Source: Desulfobulbaceae bacterium (lineage in GTDB: Bacteria; Desulfobacterota; Desulfobulbia; Desulfobulbales; Desulfocapsaceae). From it: a DNA stretch of 55,592 nucleotides. The notes under the pieces were generated by a model. It saw nothing but the letters and a program-made list of their open reading frames with translations, was not told the DNA's origin and did not search any database. How positions within the stretch are numbered: position 1 is the first letter of the stretch; every line of letters starts with the position of its first letter. The position numbers and the translations under genes were made by a program. This document shows positions 45,422-53,079 of the stretch, one piece after another. Location of the stretch: contig QZLB01000236.1 of the NCBI GenBank assembly GCA_004796425.1, positions 1-55,592 of the forward strand, read 5' to 3'.

Positions 45422-46321
45422 ATGTCAGAACAAGTTAAACCAACTATCGGATTTATCGGATTAGGGTTGATGGGCTCAGCAATGGTCAGCCGGTTACAGG
45501 ATCTTGGTTATCCGCTTGTGGTAATGGCACACAGAAACAGAAAACCGATTGAAGTTGCAGTTGAAAGAGGTGCAAAGGAAGTATCTTCACCCAAAGAAGT
45601 GGCTGCCGCCAGCGAAATTGTCATGTTATGCGTGGACACCACCAATGCGGTAGAAGCGGTAATGAAAGGCGAGAACGGTGTCCTGGAAGGGTTGCAAAAG
45701 GGTTCTATGGTGATTGATTTTGGTACTTCAATCCCGAGTTCTACTCGCGAGCTTGCCGAACAATGTAAGTCGAAAGGCGGTTCAATGATGGATGCTCCTC
45801 TGGGAAGGACTCCAGCTCAAGCGATAGACGGACTCCTCAATATCATGTCAGCTGGTGATACGGAAGATTTCAACCGGATGAAACCGGTGTTTGGCGATCT
45901 TGGGGAAAATGTATTTCATGTTGGTCCCGTAGGGGCAGGACACACGTTGAAGCTTATCAATAACTTCTTTGCGATGACCACGGCGTGCGCGATGTCTGAG
46001 GCTTTTGCGATGGCAGACCTTGCCGGTCTGAAACGAGAAACGCTCTATGAAGTAATGTCTTCGGGTCCCTTGAACTCAGGGATGATGGAAATGATTAAGT
46101 TTGGGGCCGTGGACAAGGAGCCGGAGAAAATGGCATTCTCCATTGCAAATGCCTTGAAGGATGTGGGCTATTATTCGAAGATGAGTGATGATTTCCAGGT
46201 GCCGAGTCTCGTCTCACCTGCGGTAAAAAGCGCCTTGAGTCTGGCCAATAGTAGTGGATATGGTGAGCGGATGGTGCCTGAAATGGTCGATTTTGTTGCC
46301 GGCGTCTTCTCTAAGAAATGA
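45422..46321 (+). CDS. β-hydroxyacid dehydrogenase (3-HIBDH/GarR/YihU superfamily)
   Basis: 299 residues. Rossmann motif GFIGLGLMGSAMVSRL, catalytic Lys K177 in GAGHTLKLINNF. The substrate-binding motif, normally DAPVSGG in 3-hydroxyisobutyrate and tartronate semialdehyde reductases, here reads DAPLGRTP (G128-R129-T130). That resembles the GRT form of YihU, the sulfolactaldehyde reductase of sulfoquinovose degradation. The substrate could thus be a small aldehyde with an anionic group. GGAGG (45409-45413) supports ATG 45422. Confidence 0.82.
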   Translation: MSEQVKPTIGFIGLGLMGSAMVSRLQDLGYPLVVMAHRNRKPIEVAVERGAKEVSSPKEVAAASEIVMLCVDTTNAVEAVMKGENGVLEGLQKGSMVIDFGTSIPSSTRELAEQCKSKGGSMMDAPLGRTPAQAIDGLLNIMSAGDTEDFNRMKPVFGDLGENVFHVGPVGAGHTLKLINNFFAMTTACAMSEAFAMADLAGLKRETLYEVMSSGPLNSGMMEMIKFGAVDKEPEKMAFSIANALKDVGYYSKMSDDFQVPSLVSPAVKSALSLANSSGYGERMVPEMVDFVAGVFSKK

Positions 46322-46356
46322 GATTACGATACACCAGAGCAAAATATGCTGAAGAT

Positions 46357-46402
46357 ATCGGTGATGTAATCCAGGGGCTCAGTTGATCTGGGCATCACCG
46401 AT
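46357..46402 (+). promoter_or_regulatory. Long intercistronic hairpin before the MFS gene
   Basis: ATCGGTGATG (46357-46366) pairs perfectly with CATCACCGAT (46393-46402). A second inner stem CCAG/CTGG narrows the loop. No T-run follows. It may set expression of the last two genes of the operon. Confidence 0.5.
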
Positions 46403-46437
46403 TTCAACAATTTGGGTGAACGACCTGGTCGACCATT

Positions 46438-47682
46438 GTGCAAGAATATCAAAAGAAAAGAGCGACCATTGTCACTGCCTGTTTCTTAATTCAGGCGGTG
46501 GGGGTGGGTACGTATGTTTCCTTCGGTGTACTTTTCAATCCACTGATTGAAGAATTTAACTGGTCTCGCGGGGCAATTTCTGGTGCTTCATCTCTGGCAC
46601 TTTTTCTCAGCGGTTTGCTCGCGGTTCTGATCGGTCGACTCAATGACATATACGGCCCCAAAAAACTCATGGGTATCGCGGCTCTGTTTTTTGGCATGGG
46701 ATTGATGCTGATGTCTCAGGTGGATGAGCTTTGGCAGCTCTATCTCTTTTATGGGATTGTTTTTGGTATCGGTCTGAGTGGTGTTGATATCATCGCACTG
46801 ACCACAACCGCACGATGGTTTAGCCGCTCACGAGGAATCATGACGGGTATCGTGAAAGTTGGGACTGGTGCGGGGCAGTTTATCATTCCTTTTCTGACCG
46901 GTATGCTCATCGCTGCTTTTGGGTGGCGGGTGACGAATGTGGTTCTTGGTTTGGCTGGCTTGATAATCCTCTCTCTTCTGGCAAAACTCTTGCGAAAAGA
47001 GCCAGAAGATGGGGGCGTACGTGAAGCAGATACCGTTCCACAAAAATCTCGGAGAGATAGTCAAGAGCCGGAGTTGACTGGTCTTGGCAGTCTCTTATTT
47101 AAGGATGCGATTCGCAGTACCTCGCTGTGGATAATCTGTGGTGTTAATCTGTTGCTGGTTTTTACCTTGATGATCATACTGGTCCACCTGGTCCCCCATG
47201 CGAACGATCTTGGTCATTCATCGCTCCAGTCAGCAGGGCTGCTCTCAACCATCGGTGCAGTAAGCATGCTGGGGCGATTCGTTTCGGGCATCACCATTGA
47301 TAAAACCGGTTCAAGATTTGTCATGGTGGTCTGCTATTTTGTACTTATATCCGCATTACTTTGGCTGCAGATTGCCCAGGATCTGTGGGCCCTCTATCTC
47401 TTTGCAGCAGTGTATGGAGTGGCACATGGCGGCTTTTTCACCGCAATATCCCCCATTGTAGCGGAAACATTCGGTACCGCATCCCATGGAGCAATCTTTG
47501 GGGTTGTCATCTTCTCAGGTACCACCGGGGGGGCACTGGGACCCATTGTTGCAGGACTGATGTTCGACACTTTGGGCAGATATACCGAGATATTCTGGAT
47601 AATCGTTGCACTCAGTGTTATTGGCCTTTTCCTGATAACACTGCTGCAACCAATCAACAAAGCGAATCGTGCGGTTTGTTAA
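46438..47682 (+). CDS. Major facilitator superfamily transporter (OFA/monocarboxylate-type)
   Basis: 414 residues, 12 predicted helices with a charged central loop (about residues 190-220). The N-terminal half has FGVLFNPLIEEFNWSRGAISGASS and the loop 2-3 motif GRLNDIYGPKKLM, typical of oxalate:formate antiporter-like carriers. It is the second transporter of the locus after the TRAP system and may carry a uronate, aldonate or an excreted acid. The proposed start is a GTG with no clear SD, so the first residues are uncertain. Confidence 0.85.
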   Translation: MQEYQKKRATIVTACFLIQAVGVGTYVSFGVLFNPLIEEFNWSRGAISGASSLALFLSGLLAVLIGRLNDIYGPKKLMGIAALFFGMGLMLMSQVDELWQLYLFYGIVFGIGLSGVDIIALTTTARWFSRSRGIMTGIVKVGTGAGQFIIPFLTGMLIAAFGWRVTNVVLGLAGLIILSLLAKLLRKEPEDGGVREADTVPQKSRRDSQEPELTGLGSLLFKDAIRSTSLWIICGVNLLLVFTLMIILVHLVPHANDLGHSSLQSAGLLSTIGAVSMLGRFVSGITIDKTGSRFVMVVCYFVLISALLWLQIAQDLWALYLFAAVYGVAHGGFFTAISPIVAETFGTASHGAIFGVVIFSGTTGGALGPIVAGLMFDTLGRYTEIFWIIVALSVIGLFLITLLQPINKANRAVC

Positions 47683-47730
47683 CCTCGCTTTTTGTTTATC
47701 TGATAAATTGAATTCAAGAGGGTAATCGGA

Positions 47731-48066
47731 ATGGGAACACTGAAAGAAAAAGATGTGACAAAAGAGAGTATTGGCGAAAAAAGGGCTCGCTATTTAACGC
47801 ATACCGATAATTTGATGATGGTGGTGATCGATTTTGGGGATGGACCAACAAGCGAGCCGGATCCGCCACACAGCCATCCTCACGAACAGGTTTCTTATGT
47901 GGCTGCAGGTGAAGTAATCTTCTTTCTGGACGGTGAGCCAACACAACTTGGCCCGGGAGACATGTTTACCGTACCTCCGGATGTTCCGCATTCGGTGCAA
48001 CTGCTCACCAGTCATGTTCGCTTGGTTGATACCTTTACTCCACTGCGTGAAGATTTTATCGGTTAG
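47731..48066 (+). CDS. kdgF: KdgF-like cupin (unsaturated uronate linearisation)
   Basis: 111-residue single cupin. Metal ligands appear in DPPHSHPHEQVSYV and later in VPPDVPHSV, with GEVIFFLDGE and the C-terminal DTFTPLREDF that is typical of KdgF. KdgF speeds opening of 4,5-unsaturated galacturonate/mannuronate from pectin or alginate lyases into the linear keturonic acid used by KduI. No lyase gene is in the window, so oligomers must be cut elsewhere. Last gene of the operon, followed by a terminator. Confidence 0.8.
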   Translation: MGTLKEKDVTKESIGEKRARYLTHTDNLMMVVIDFGDGPTSEPDPPHSHPHEQVSYVAAGEVIFFLDGEPTQLGPGDMFTVPPDVPHSVQLLTSHVRLVDTFTPLREDFIG

Positions 48067-48094
48067 CTGAGGCGTTTCTGAAAGATAAGAAAAT

Positions 48095-48125
48095 AAAGGT
48101 GTTGTCTCCGGTGACGCACCTTTTT
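48095..48125 (+). terminator. Terminator after the uronate operon
   Basis: AAAGGTG (48095-48101) pairs with CACCTTT (48117-48123), extended by TGTC/GACG pairs around a TCCGGT loop and followed by T residues. It lies between kdgF and the convergent araC-type gene. Confidence 0.7.
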
Positions 48126-48168
48126 CAGCTGCGAGGATTTGGGCACAGAGAGTCGCCGAGAGAGCGAT

Positions 48169-48993
48169 TTATCCACTTGAGGGGCTGATCGCGTTCTTGA
48201 ATTTACCGGGGGTCAGACCGAAGGCGGCTTTGAAATGTTTGCTGAAGTGACTCTGATCAAAAAAGCCTGCATCGATGGCGGCATCTGCCAGGGGACTTCC
48301 CTGTTCAATAGCAGCCCGAGCTAGGTGTAGTCGTCTATTCAAAAGGTAACCATGCGGGGAAAGTCCGGTCTGCTTTTTGAATAATCGCAGGAAATGATAG
48401 GGCGAGAGTCCCACCGCTGTTGCAATATCATCGAGTGAGATCGTCTCCGTCGCCATATCGTTGATAAAGTCGCACCCTCTGCTGATTGCCGGATGGGAAT
48501 AATGGGGAAGCGAATCTGGGGTTTGGTTGGTATGGGTTGTCATCAGGTAATCGAGCATCTCGTGAAACCGCTCTTGAATGACAATCTCTTCAGGATGGCT
48601 AGACCGTAGACTGACAAAAAGTTTCTGCACAAGCCGAGATGCCTGCAGATCTTCATTGAGCGGTGAATTGAAGCGGACTTGTACTGAGGAACTGACAAAT
48701 GGTGAAAGGAGTTCCGGCGGGATGAAGATGGTCGAGTATCGATATCCATTGCTCAACGCGCTGCGACCATCATGGACATCGCCGGGATTTACCGTAAAAA
48801 GGGAATGTGTCGGAACCGCAAAATCCGTACCCTGGCAATTAAACCGTTGTACTCCGTCCTCTATCAGGCCGATGGCGTAGTCCTCGTGATAGTGGGCGGT
48901 GAAAGAGAAGGTGCGATACTGGGCCTGCATGGTTATGACCCCATCAAGTGGTTTGACCTTCCACATACGGCTCTGCTCTTTTATAACAGCCAT
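48169..48993 (-). CDS. AraC-family transcriptional regulator
   Basis: 274 residues: an N-terminal cupin-like AraC sensor (TAHYHEDYAIGLIEDG, FTVNPGDVHDG) and two C-terminal helix-turn-helix motifs (ISLDDIATAVGLSPYHFLRLFKKQTG and LADAAIDAGFFDQSHFSKHFKAAFG). Members with this layout often control amino-acid exporters or sugar genes. It is third in a minus-strand unit after a small unknown gene and a YigZ gene, only 3 nt from the latter, so it may not serve the uronate operon despite being next to it. Confidence 0.9.
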   Translation of the reverse strand: MAVIKEQSRMWKVKPLDGVITMQAQYRTFSFTAHYHEDYAIGLIEDGVQRFNCQGTDFAVPTHSLFTVNPGDVHDGRSALSNGYRYSTIFIPPELLSPFVSSSVQVRFNSPLNEDLQASRLVQKLFVSLRSSHPEEIVIQERFHEMLDYLMTTHTNQTPDSLPHYSHPAISRGCDFINDMATETISLDDIATAVGLSPYHFLRLFKKQTGLSPHGYLLNRRLHLARAAIEQGSPLADAAIDAGFFDQSHFSKHFKAAFGLTPGKFKNAISPSSG

Positions 48994-48996
48994 GTC

Positions 48997-49602
48997 TTAT
49001 TTCGTTTGGATGAGGATTTGCCCCTTGCTGATCTGCTTCAATTGGTAAAGCAGATCCTGCTCCTTCCGTTTGGGAATGGAAACTTCGAATACTATATCAG
49101 TAGCAAATGAGCGGACGTCGATCGTGCAGTGATGCGTTTCCAGGTATTGTTCAATTGCTTTACAATATGGATAGGGGAAGGTCAGAAAGGTCTGACTCAT
49201 CTGCTCAATAGATTTTAATTGGACAGACGATAGCGTCTCCTTCAGCGTACTGGTATAAGCTCGCATAAGTCCTCCGGTGCCAAGCTTTATTCCGCCAAAA
49301 TACCTGGTGACGGTGCCAACCGTCTCACCAATCCCACTCCCTTCCAATAGTGCGAGCATCGGTCTTCCGGCTGTACCCTTTGGTTCGCCATCATCGCTCA
49401 TCCCTTTTGCGGTGGTGTCAGGTGGTCCCGCAATATATGCCCAACAGGTATGGCTTGCCCGCGGGTGCTCCTGTCTTATATTCATGATGATCGCTTCTGC
49501 CCTGGTGATATCGGAAGCTCTATGAATGGAAGCAATAAATCGGCTTCCCTTAACAATCATTTCACCACAGGCCTCTGCAGCGGGGACCTGGTAGTAATCC
49601 AT
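48997..49602 (-). CDS. YigZ/IMPACT-family protein
   Basis: 201 residues. The IMPACT N-terminal domain signature is clear: VKGSRFIASIHRA, HPRASHTCWAYI, and SDDGEPKGTAGRPMLALLEGSGI, then VTRYFGGIKLGTGGLMRAY. A ferredoxin-like C-terminal domain (DUF1949) follows. Function in bacteria is not established; eukaryotic IMPACT interferes with Gcn1-Gcn2 signalling. The ATG at 49602 (MDYYQV) is chosen; an in-frame extension of 50 codons upstream overlaps the neighbouring gene and lacks homology. Confidence 0.88.
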   Translation of the reverse strand: MDYYQVPAAEACGEMIVKGSRFIASIHRASDITRAEAIIMNIRQEHPRASHTCWAYIAGPPDTTAKGMSDDGEPKGTAGRPMLALLEGSGIGETVGTVTRYFGGIKLGTGGLMRAYTSTLKETLSSVQLKSIEQMSQTFLTFPYPYCKAIEQYLETHHCTIDVRSFATDIVFEVSIPKRKEQDLLYQLKQISKGQILIQTK

Positions 49603-49609
49603 ATGATTT

Positions 49610-49915
49610 TTACATGGAGTTGAGGAACTGCTGTTTCTGGATGGCCTCGATGGCAAAGAGTGTTCGGGCTTCAGCATCCATCGTTTTGCCTTTTTCCTTG
49701 CACCAGGCGACAAAAATATCCTTGTCGAGGGTGACTTTAGCGACAAGATCACCCGAATTTTCTACTTTTTTGACCATTTCCTCGGCCATTTTCAACCAGG
49801 CCTCGTAGGTTGGCGGCAGCAGATGAGTGTCAGCACAAAGTTCTTTTATCTCATCATATTGGTTTTCCGGGTACCAGACCATCACCTGAAGCTCTTGTTC
49901 TTGATTCTCTGACAT
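49610..49915 (-). CDS. Small uncharacterised protein
   Basis: 101 residues, acidic, no signal peptide or membrane helix, mostly helical by composition. I do not recognise the family. Features: MVWYPENQYDEIKELC, a single Cys-Lys motif (VAWCKEKGKT), and ANNOTATION-neutral charged ends. A good SD (GGAGTAA, minus strand) lies just upstream of the ATG. It is the first gene of a probable operon with yigZ-like and araC-like genes (7 and 3 nt gaps). Confidence 0.7.
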   Translation of the reverse strand: MSENQEQELQVMVWYPENQYDEIKELCADTHLLPPTYEAWLKMAEEMVKKVENSGDLVAKVTLDKDIFVAWCKEKGKTMDAEARTLFAIEAIQKQQFLNSM

Positions 49916-50248
49916 TGCATTACTCCTTTATTTTTCGGGACACCATACTCACAATCGTTCCTTGATGAAACAATTTATATCTGATCGAAGATATTTGAAA
50001 CTCCAGATCGTTAATTTTATCTGGAAATCTACTCAGCGAGGTCCACCGATCTTTCCATTTCCCCTATCCCTGGGGGATGATTTCTGAAAATCCTTGAATT
50101 GGTCCAGGAAAGGGACTAGGTTTTTGATTAATCACCTTACGTAAAAGAGGCGGCCAGTTGATATCTTCTTATTGTCCAAAGTCGACAGAGGTAACGTCTA
50201 GTCTGCCTGTTTGGTAGTGCACCTTTCGATAGATAGATCACGGGAACT
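49916..50248. other. Divergent intergenic region
   Basis: 333 nt between the small minus-strand gene and the SpoIIE-type phosphatase gene. It holds a short GC hairpin (CCCC at 50061 with GGGG near 50072) and several AT-rich stretches that could be promoters, but no convincing -35/-10 pair, RNA gene or operator. Confidence 0.5.
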
Positions 50249-52378
50249 ATGTTTGGTTACCACATTAAACTGCGCTGGAAATATTTCACGATATTATTCA
50301 TCGCCAGTCTGCTGCCGATGCTCCTTGTGGCAGTGGTGAGTGACCGTGGATCCTATAGACTGGGCAAGGCAATATCAGACAAAACCATGCAGGAGCTCTC
50401 TGAGACTGTAAACAGGGAAATCGTTACGGTAACTCAGAACTATGCCACGATCGTACAACGGGAAAAAGCCTCCGTCGAATTTGCCCTGGGGATCATTACC
50501 CGAGAAGCAGAGCTGGCACTTGCGAGTCCACCACCTGAACCGAGAAAAGTTTACTTCGCAGAAGATTTCGACGATCCTGCCACCGCACCCGTAGACATCA
50601 TGGAATCACCGATACATGAAATGTATGGTGATGATGGCTCCATTCAGATGAAAAAAGTAAGTTTTATGGAGCCAAATTTTGTTCTTGCACCCGGTGTTGA
50701 TCATCACACCGTTCAAGCTCAAATCGATCAATTGTCGAGCCTGACGCCTACCTTCAGAATGATTCTTAACCAATTCGGTGAAGAAATATACTGGCTGTAT
50801 GTCGGCCTTGAGCAAGGAGTCCATGCGGCCTACCCGGGACATGGCGGATACCCTGATAAGTGGGACCACCGCGATCGGCCATGGTACCAGTGGGCGAAAA
50901 GTAGAGGAAATGTCCACTGGGGACCGCCAATCGTGGACGCAACTACAAAACGACTCATTCTTACCGCCTCTTCGGCAATTTTTGATCGTGAAGGTGTGCT
51001 GGCGGGCGTTGCCGGGATCGATTTGATGATCCCCACGATACTTTTGCAAAAAGAAGTGCGATCGTCCTTATCGAACTCGGTGCAATCATTTCTGGTCGGC
51101 AGGGAGAGTATGCCGGGGGGGCAAACGATCGGCTGGATTCTTTCTCAGACGAGGGACAATACCGGTTTTGGCACCAGAGAGGAAAAGCTACAGGCATTAA
51201 AAATCCTGCCTCAGGAGGAAAACGACTTTGCTCCCCTCTGGCCGCATCTTGCCCCGGGCAGTTCAGGTTCGGTGGAAATGGTATTTCGGGGCGTTGACTC
51301 ACTCTGTTCTTTTGCTCCGATCTCTGAGGAAATGTATTTTGTACTGATCGCACCCAAAAGCCTTGTTACGAGGTTGCCTGAGGAGGTTGGTGCAAGTTTT
51401 GAGCAATTTGCCCGTGGCCAGGACGTGATCTTTCTGGTTGCCATGGGGGTGGTGCTGCTGCTAGCAGCAATTATCGCTTTTCTTGTTTCCCGCTCCAATA
51501 CTAAAAATGTCATCTCGATGGTCGGTGGTTTTAAAAAGCTCGAGCAGGGAGACTTTTCGGTTCGTTTGGCAATCCGCTACGATGATGAGCGGGATATGGT
51601 GATACACACCTTTAATCAGATCGTCCCGAAGCTTGAAGATCAATTACGCATGAGCAAAGAGCTTGCTTTTGCAAAAGAAGTCCAGCAGTCCCTTCTGCCC
51701 CATAAGAATCCGCAGCTCACCGGTTATGAGATTGCAGGGCAGTCGATCTATTGTGAAGAGACCGGCGGTGATTACTACGATTTCATTCCCATTGACCAGG
51801 GCCGCCTGGCCATCGTGGTGGGCGATGTTTCAGGTCATGGCGTTTCCTCGGCACTGCTTATGGCCACTGTCCGGGCGCAGCTTATGCAGCGGGTCCTGCT
51901 GGACGGTTCATCAGCCAAAAAACTTGATGACGTCAATAAGCAGTTGTGCCGAGATACCGAGGAAAACGGCAATTTCATGACCATGTTTTACGCAGAAATA
52001 GACTCTGATCAAAAAGAGATGGTTTGGGTGAGAGCCGGTCATGACCCACCAATTCTCTATGATCCGCGGCTTGATCAATTTCGGGAACTCAAAGGAGAGG
52101 GGTTGGCACTCGGGGTGTTTGCCGAGTATGAATACGAGCAGTATTGTGACACGCTTTCACCAGGAGAGATCATCTGTATTCCCACCGACGGTATTTGGGA
52201 AATCACCAACCCGGCGGGAGAGATGTTTGGCAAAGACAGGCTGAAGGCGATCATTCGTGAGAATAGCCAGGTAACAGTCGATGAACTGCTGTCAACAATA
52301 ATAACCCAGGTAAAATCTTTCTGTGCAGCAGATAAGCCAGATGATGATATTACACTCGTTGTTATCAGGGTCCTTTAG
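50249..52378 (+). CDS. Membrane sensor serine phosphatase (dCache-HAMP-SpoIIE/PP2C)
   Basis: 709 residues. TM1 (about 12-30), a large periplasmic Cache-type sensor (~35-385, with WYQWAKSRGNVHWGPPIVDATTK and GVAGIDLMI), TM2 (~393-417), HAMP (~418-470), then a PP2C/SpoIIE catalytic domain beginning after AKEVQQSLLP: EETGGDYYDF and VGDVSGHGVSSALLMATVRA hold metal-binding Asp residues, and PDDDITLVVIRV ends the fold. Such proteins dephosphorylate STAS anti-sigma antagonists in response to an external small molecule. No STAS or RsbW gene is adjacent, but an RsbW-like kinase lies in the T1SS operon. Confidence 0.9.
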   Translation: MFGYHIKLRWKYFTILFIASLLPMLLVAVVSDRGSYRLGKAISDKTMQELSETVNREIVTVTQNYATIVQREKASVEFALGIITREAELALASPPPEPRKVYFAEDFDDPATAPVDIMESPIHEMYGDDGSIQMKKVSFMEPNFVLAPGVDHHTVQAQIDQLSSLTPTFRMILNQFGEEIYWLYVGLEQGVHAAYPGHGGYPDKWDHRDRPWYQWAKSRGNVHWGPPIVDATTKRLILTASSAIFDREGVLAGVAGIDLMIPTILLQKEVRSSLSNSVQSFLVGRESMPGGQTIGWILSQTRDNTGFGTREEKLQALKILPQEENDFAPLWPHLAPGSSGSVEMVFRGVDSLCSFAPISEEMYFVLIAPKSLVTRLPEEVGASFEQFARGQDVIFLVAMGVVLLLAAIIAFLVSRSNTKNVISMVGGFKKLEQGDFSVRLAIRYDDERDMVIHTFNQIVPKLEDQLRMSKELAFAKEVQQSLLPHKNPQLTGYEIAGQSIYCEETGGDYYDFIPIDQGRLAIVVGDVSGHGVSSALLMATVRAQLMQRVLLDGSSAKKLDDVNKQLCRDTEENGNFMTMFYAEIDSDQKEMVWVRAGHDPPILYDPRLDQFRELKGEGLALGVFAEYEYEQYCDTLSPGEIICIPTDGIWEITNPAGEMFGKDRLKAIIRENSQVTVDELLSTIITQVKSFCAADKPDDDITLVVIRVL

Positions 52379-52448
52379 CGAACCGCTTTCGATAGAAACC
52401 CACGGCTCTTCGGCAATGTAACTGTTTTTACTCCCGTTCTTCCTTACA

Positions 52449-52462
52449 GGACTGTGCAGTCC
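52449..52462. repeat. 14-bp palindrome in the phosphatase-ABM gap
   Basis: GGACTGTGCAGTCC: arms GGACTG/CAGTCC around TG. No T-tract follows. It may be an operator or a weak terminator in the 254-nt gap. Confidence 0.35.
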
Positions 52463-52632
52463 GAAAATGTTATATCATTTTGCTTTCCACCCCCTGGATG
52501 TGAGATAATAATAGATGAAAGCACGATCAGATAAATGAGTTTTTTCCCTCTTGGTTTCGTGAGAGAACCGTAAGCTGGTGGACGCGATCACCGGTCGGTT
52601 TGAAGAGGTACAAATAATCAAAGGAGGAGACC

Positions 52633-52923
52633 ATGGCCGTTAAAGTTCTGATTAAGCGAAAATTCAAAGCAGGCACCAACAAAGATGCTTCCGCAATGCT
52701 GATCAAATCAAGAGGCATCGCTATCACCATGGAAGGGTACATTTCCTCTGAGACTCTGTCTCACCATGAAGATCCTGACACCATTCTCGTGCTTTCTATG
52801 TGGCAGACCAAGGAGGATTGGGAAAATTATAAAAAAAGTGCCGAGCGTAAGGAGAACGAGCGGCATTACGCAAGAATCATGGATGGTGTTACTGATTACG
52901 AGGTTTATAAGATTGGCATATAA
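52633..52923 (+). CDS. ABM-domain (antibiotic biosynthesis monooxygenase-like) small protein
   Basis: 96-residue ferredoxin-like fold protein of the ABM/dimeric α-β barrel family: VLIKRKFKAGTNKDASAML, LSMWQTKEDWENYKKS (the family's conserved Trp region). Members range from quinol monooxygenases to heme-degrading enzymes, and many have no known activity. An excellent SD (AAAGGAGGAGA) precedes the ATG, suggesting high expression. It is a stand-alone gene. Confidence 0.8.
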   Translation: MAVKVLIKRKFKAGTNKDASAMLIKSRGIAITMEGYISSETLSHHEDPDTILVLSMWQTKEDWENYKKSAERKENERHYARIMDGVTDYEVYKIGI

Positions 52924-53079
52924 TTCCTGACGCTCTGTTCGAAGAGCGGGTCATGGTTTGCTCTTCTCTGAGCAAAGCGAATCAGGATCGACAATAGACC
53001 TAACTGCAAAGTGGACTTTTCGAGTTCGCGATAAAGAGCGGTATGAGTGCGCCGCGTCAGGGGTATGATCACTCAAACG

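Noticed and set aside
27531-48066. Uronate locus as a mobile genomic island
   Set aside because: No integrase, transposase, tRNA end or flanking repeats are seen and codon style looks like the neighbours, so transfer is not supported.
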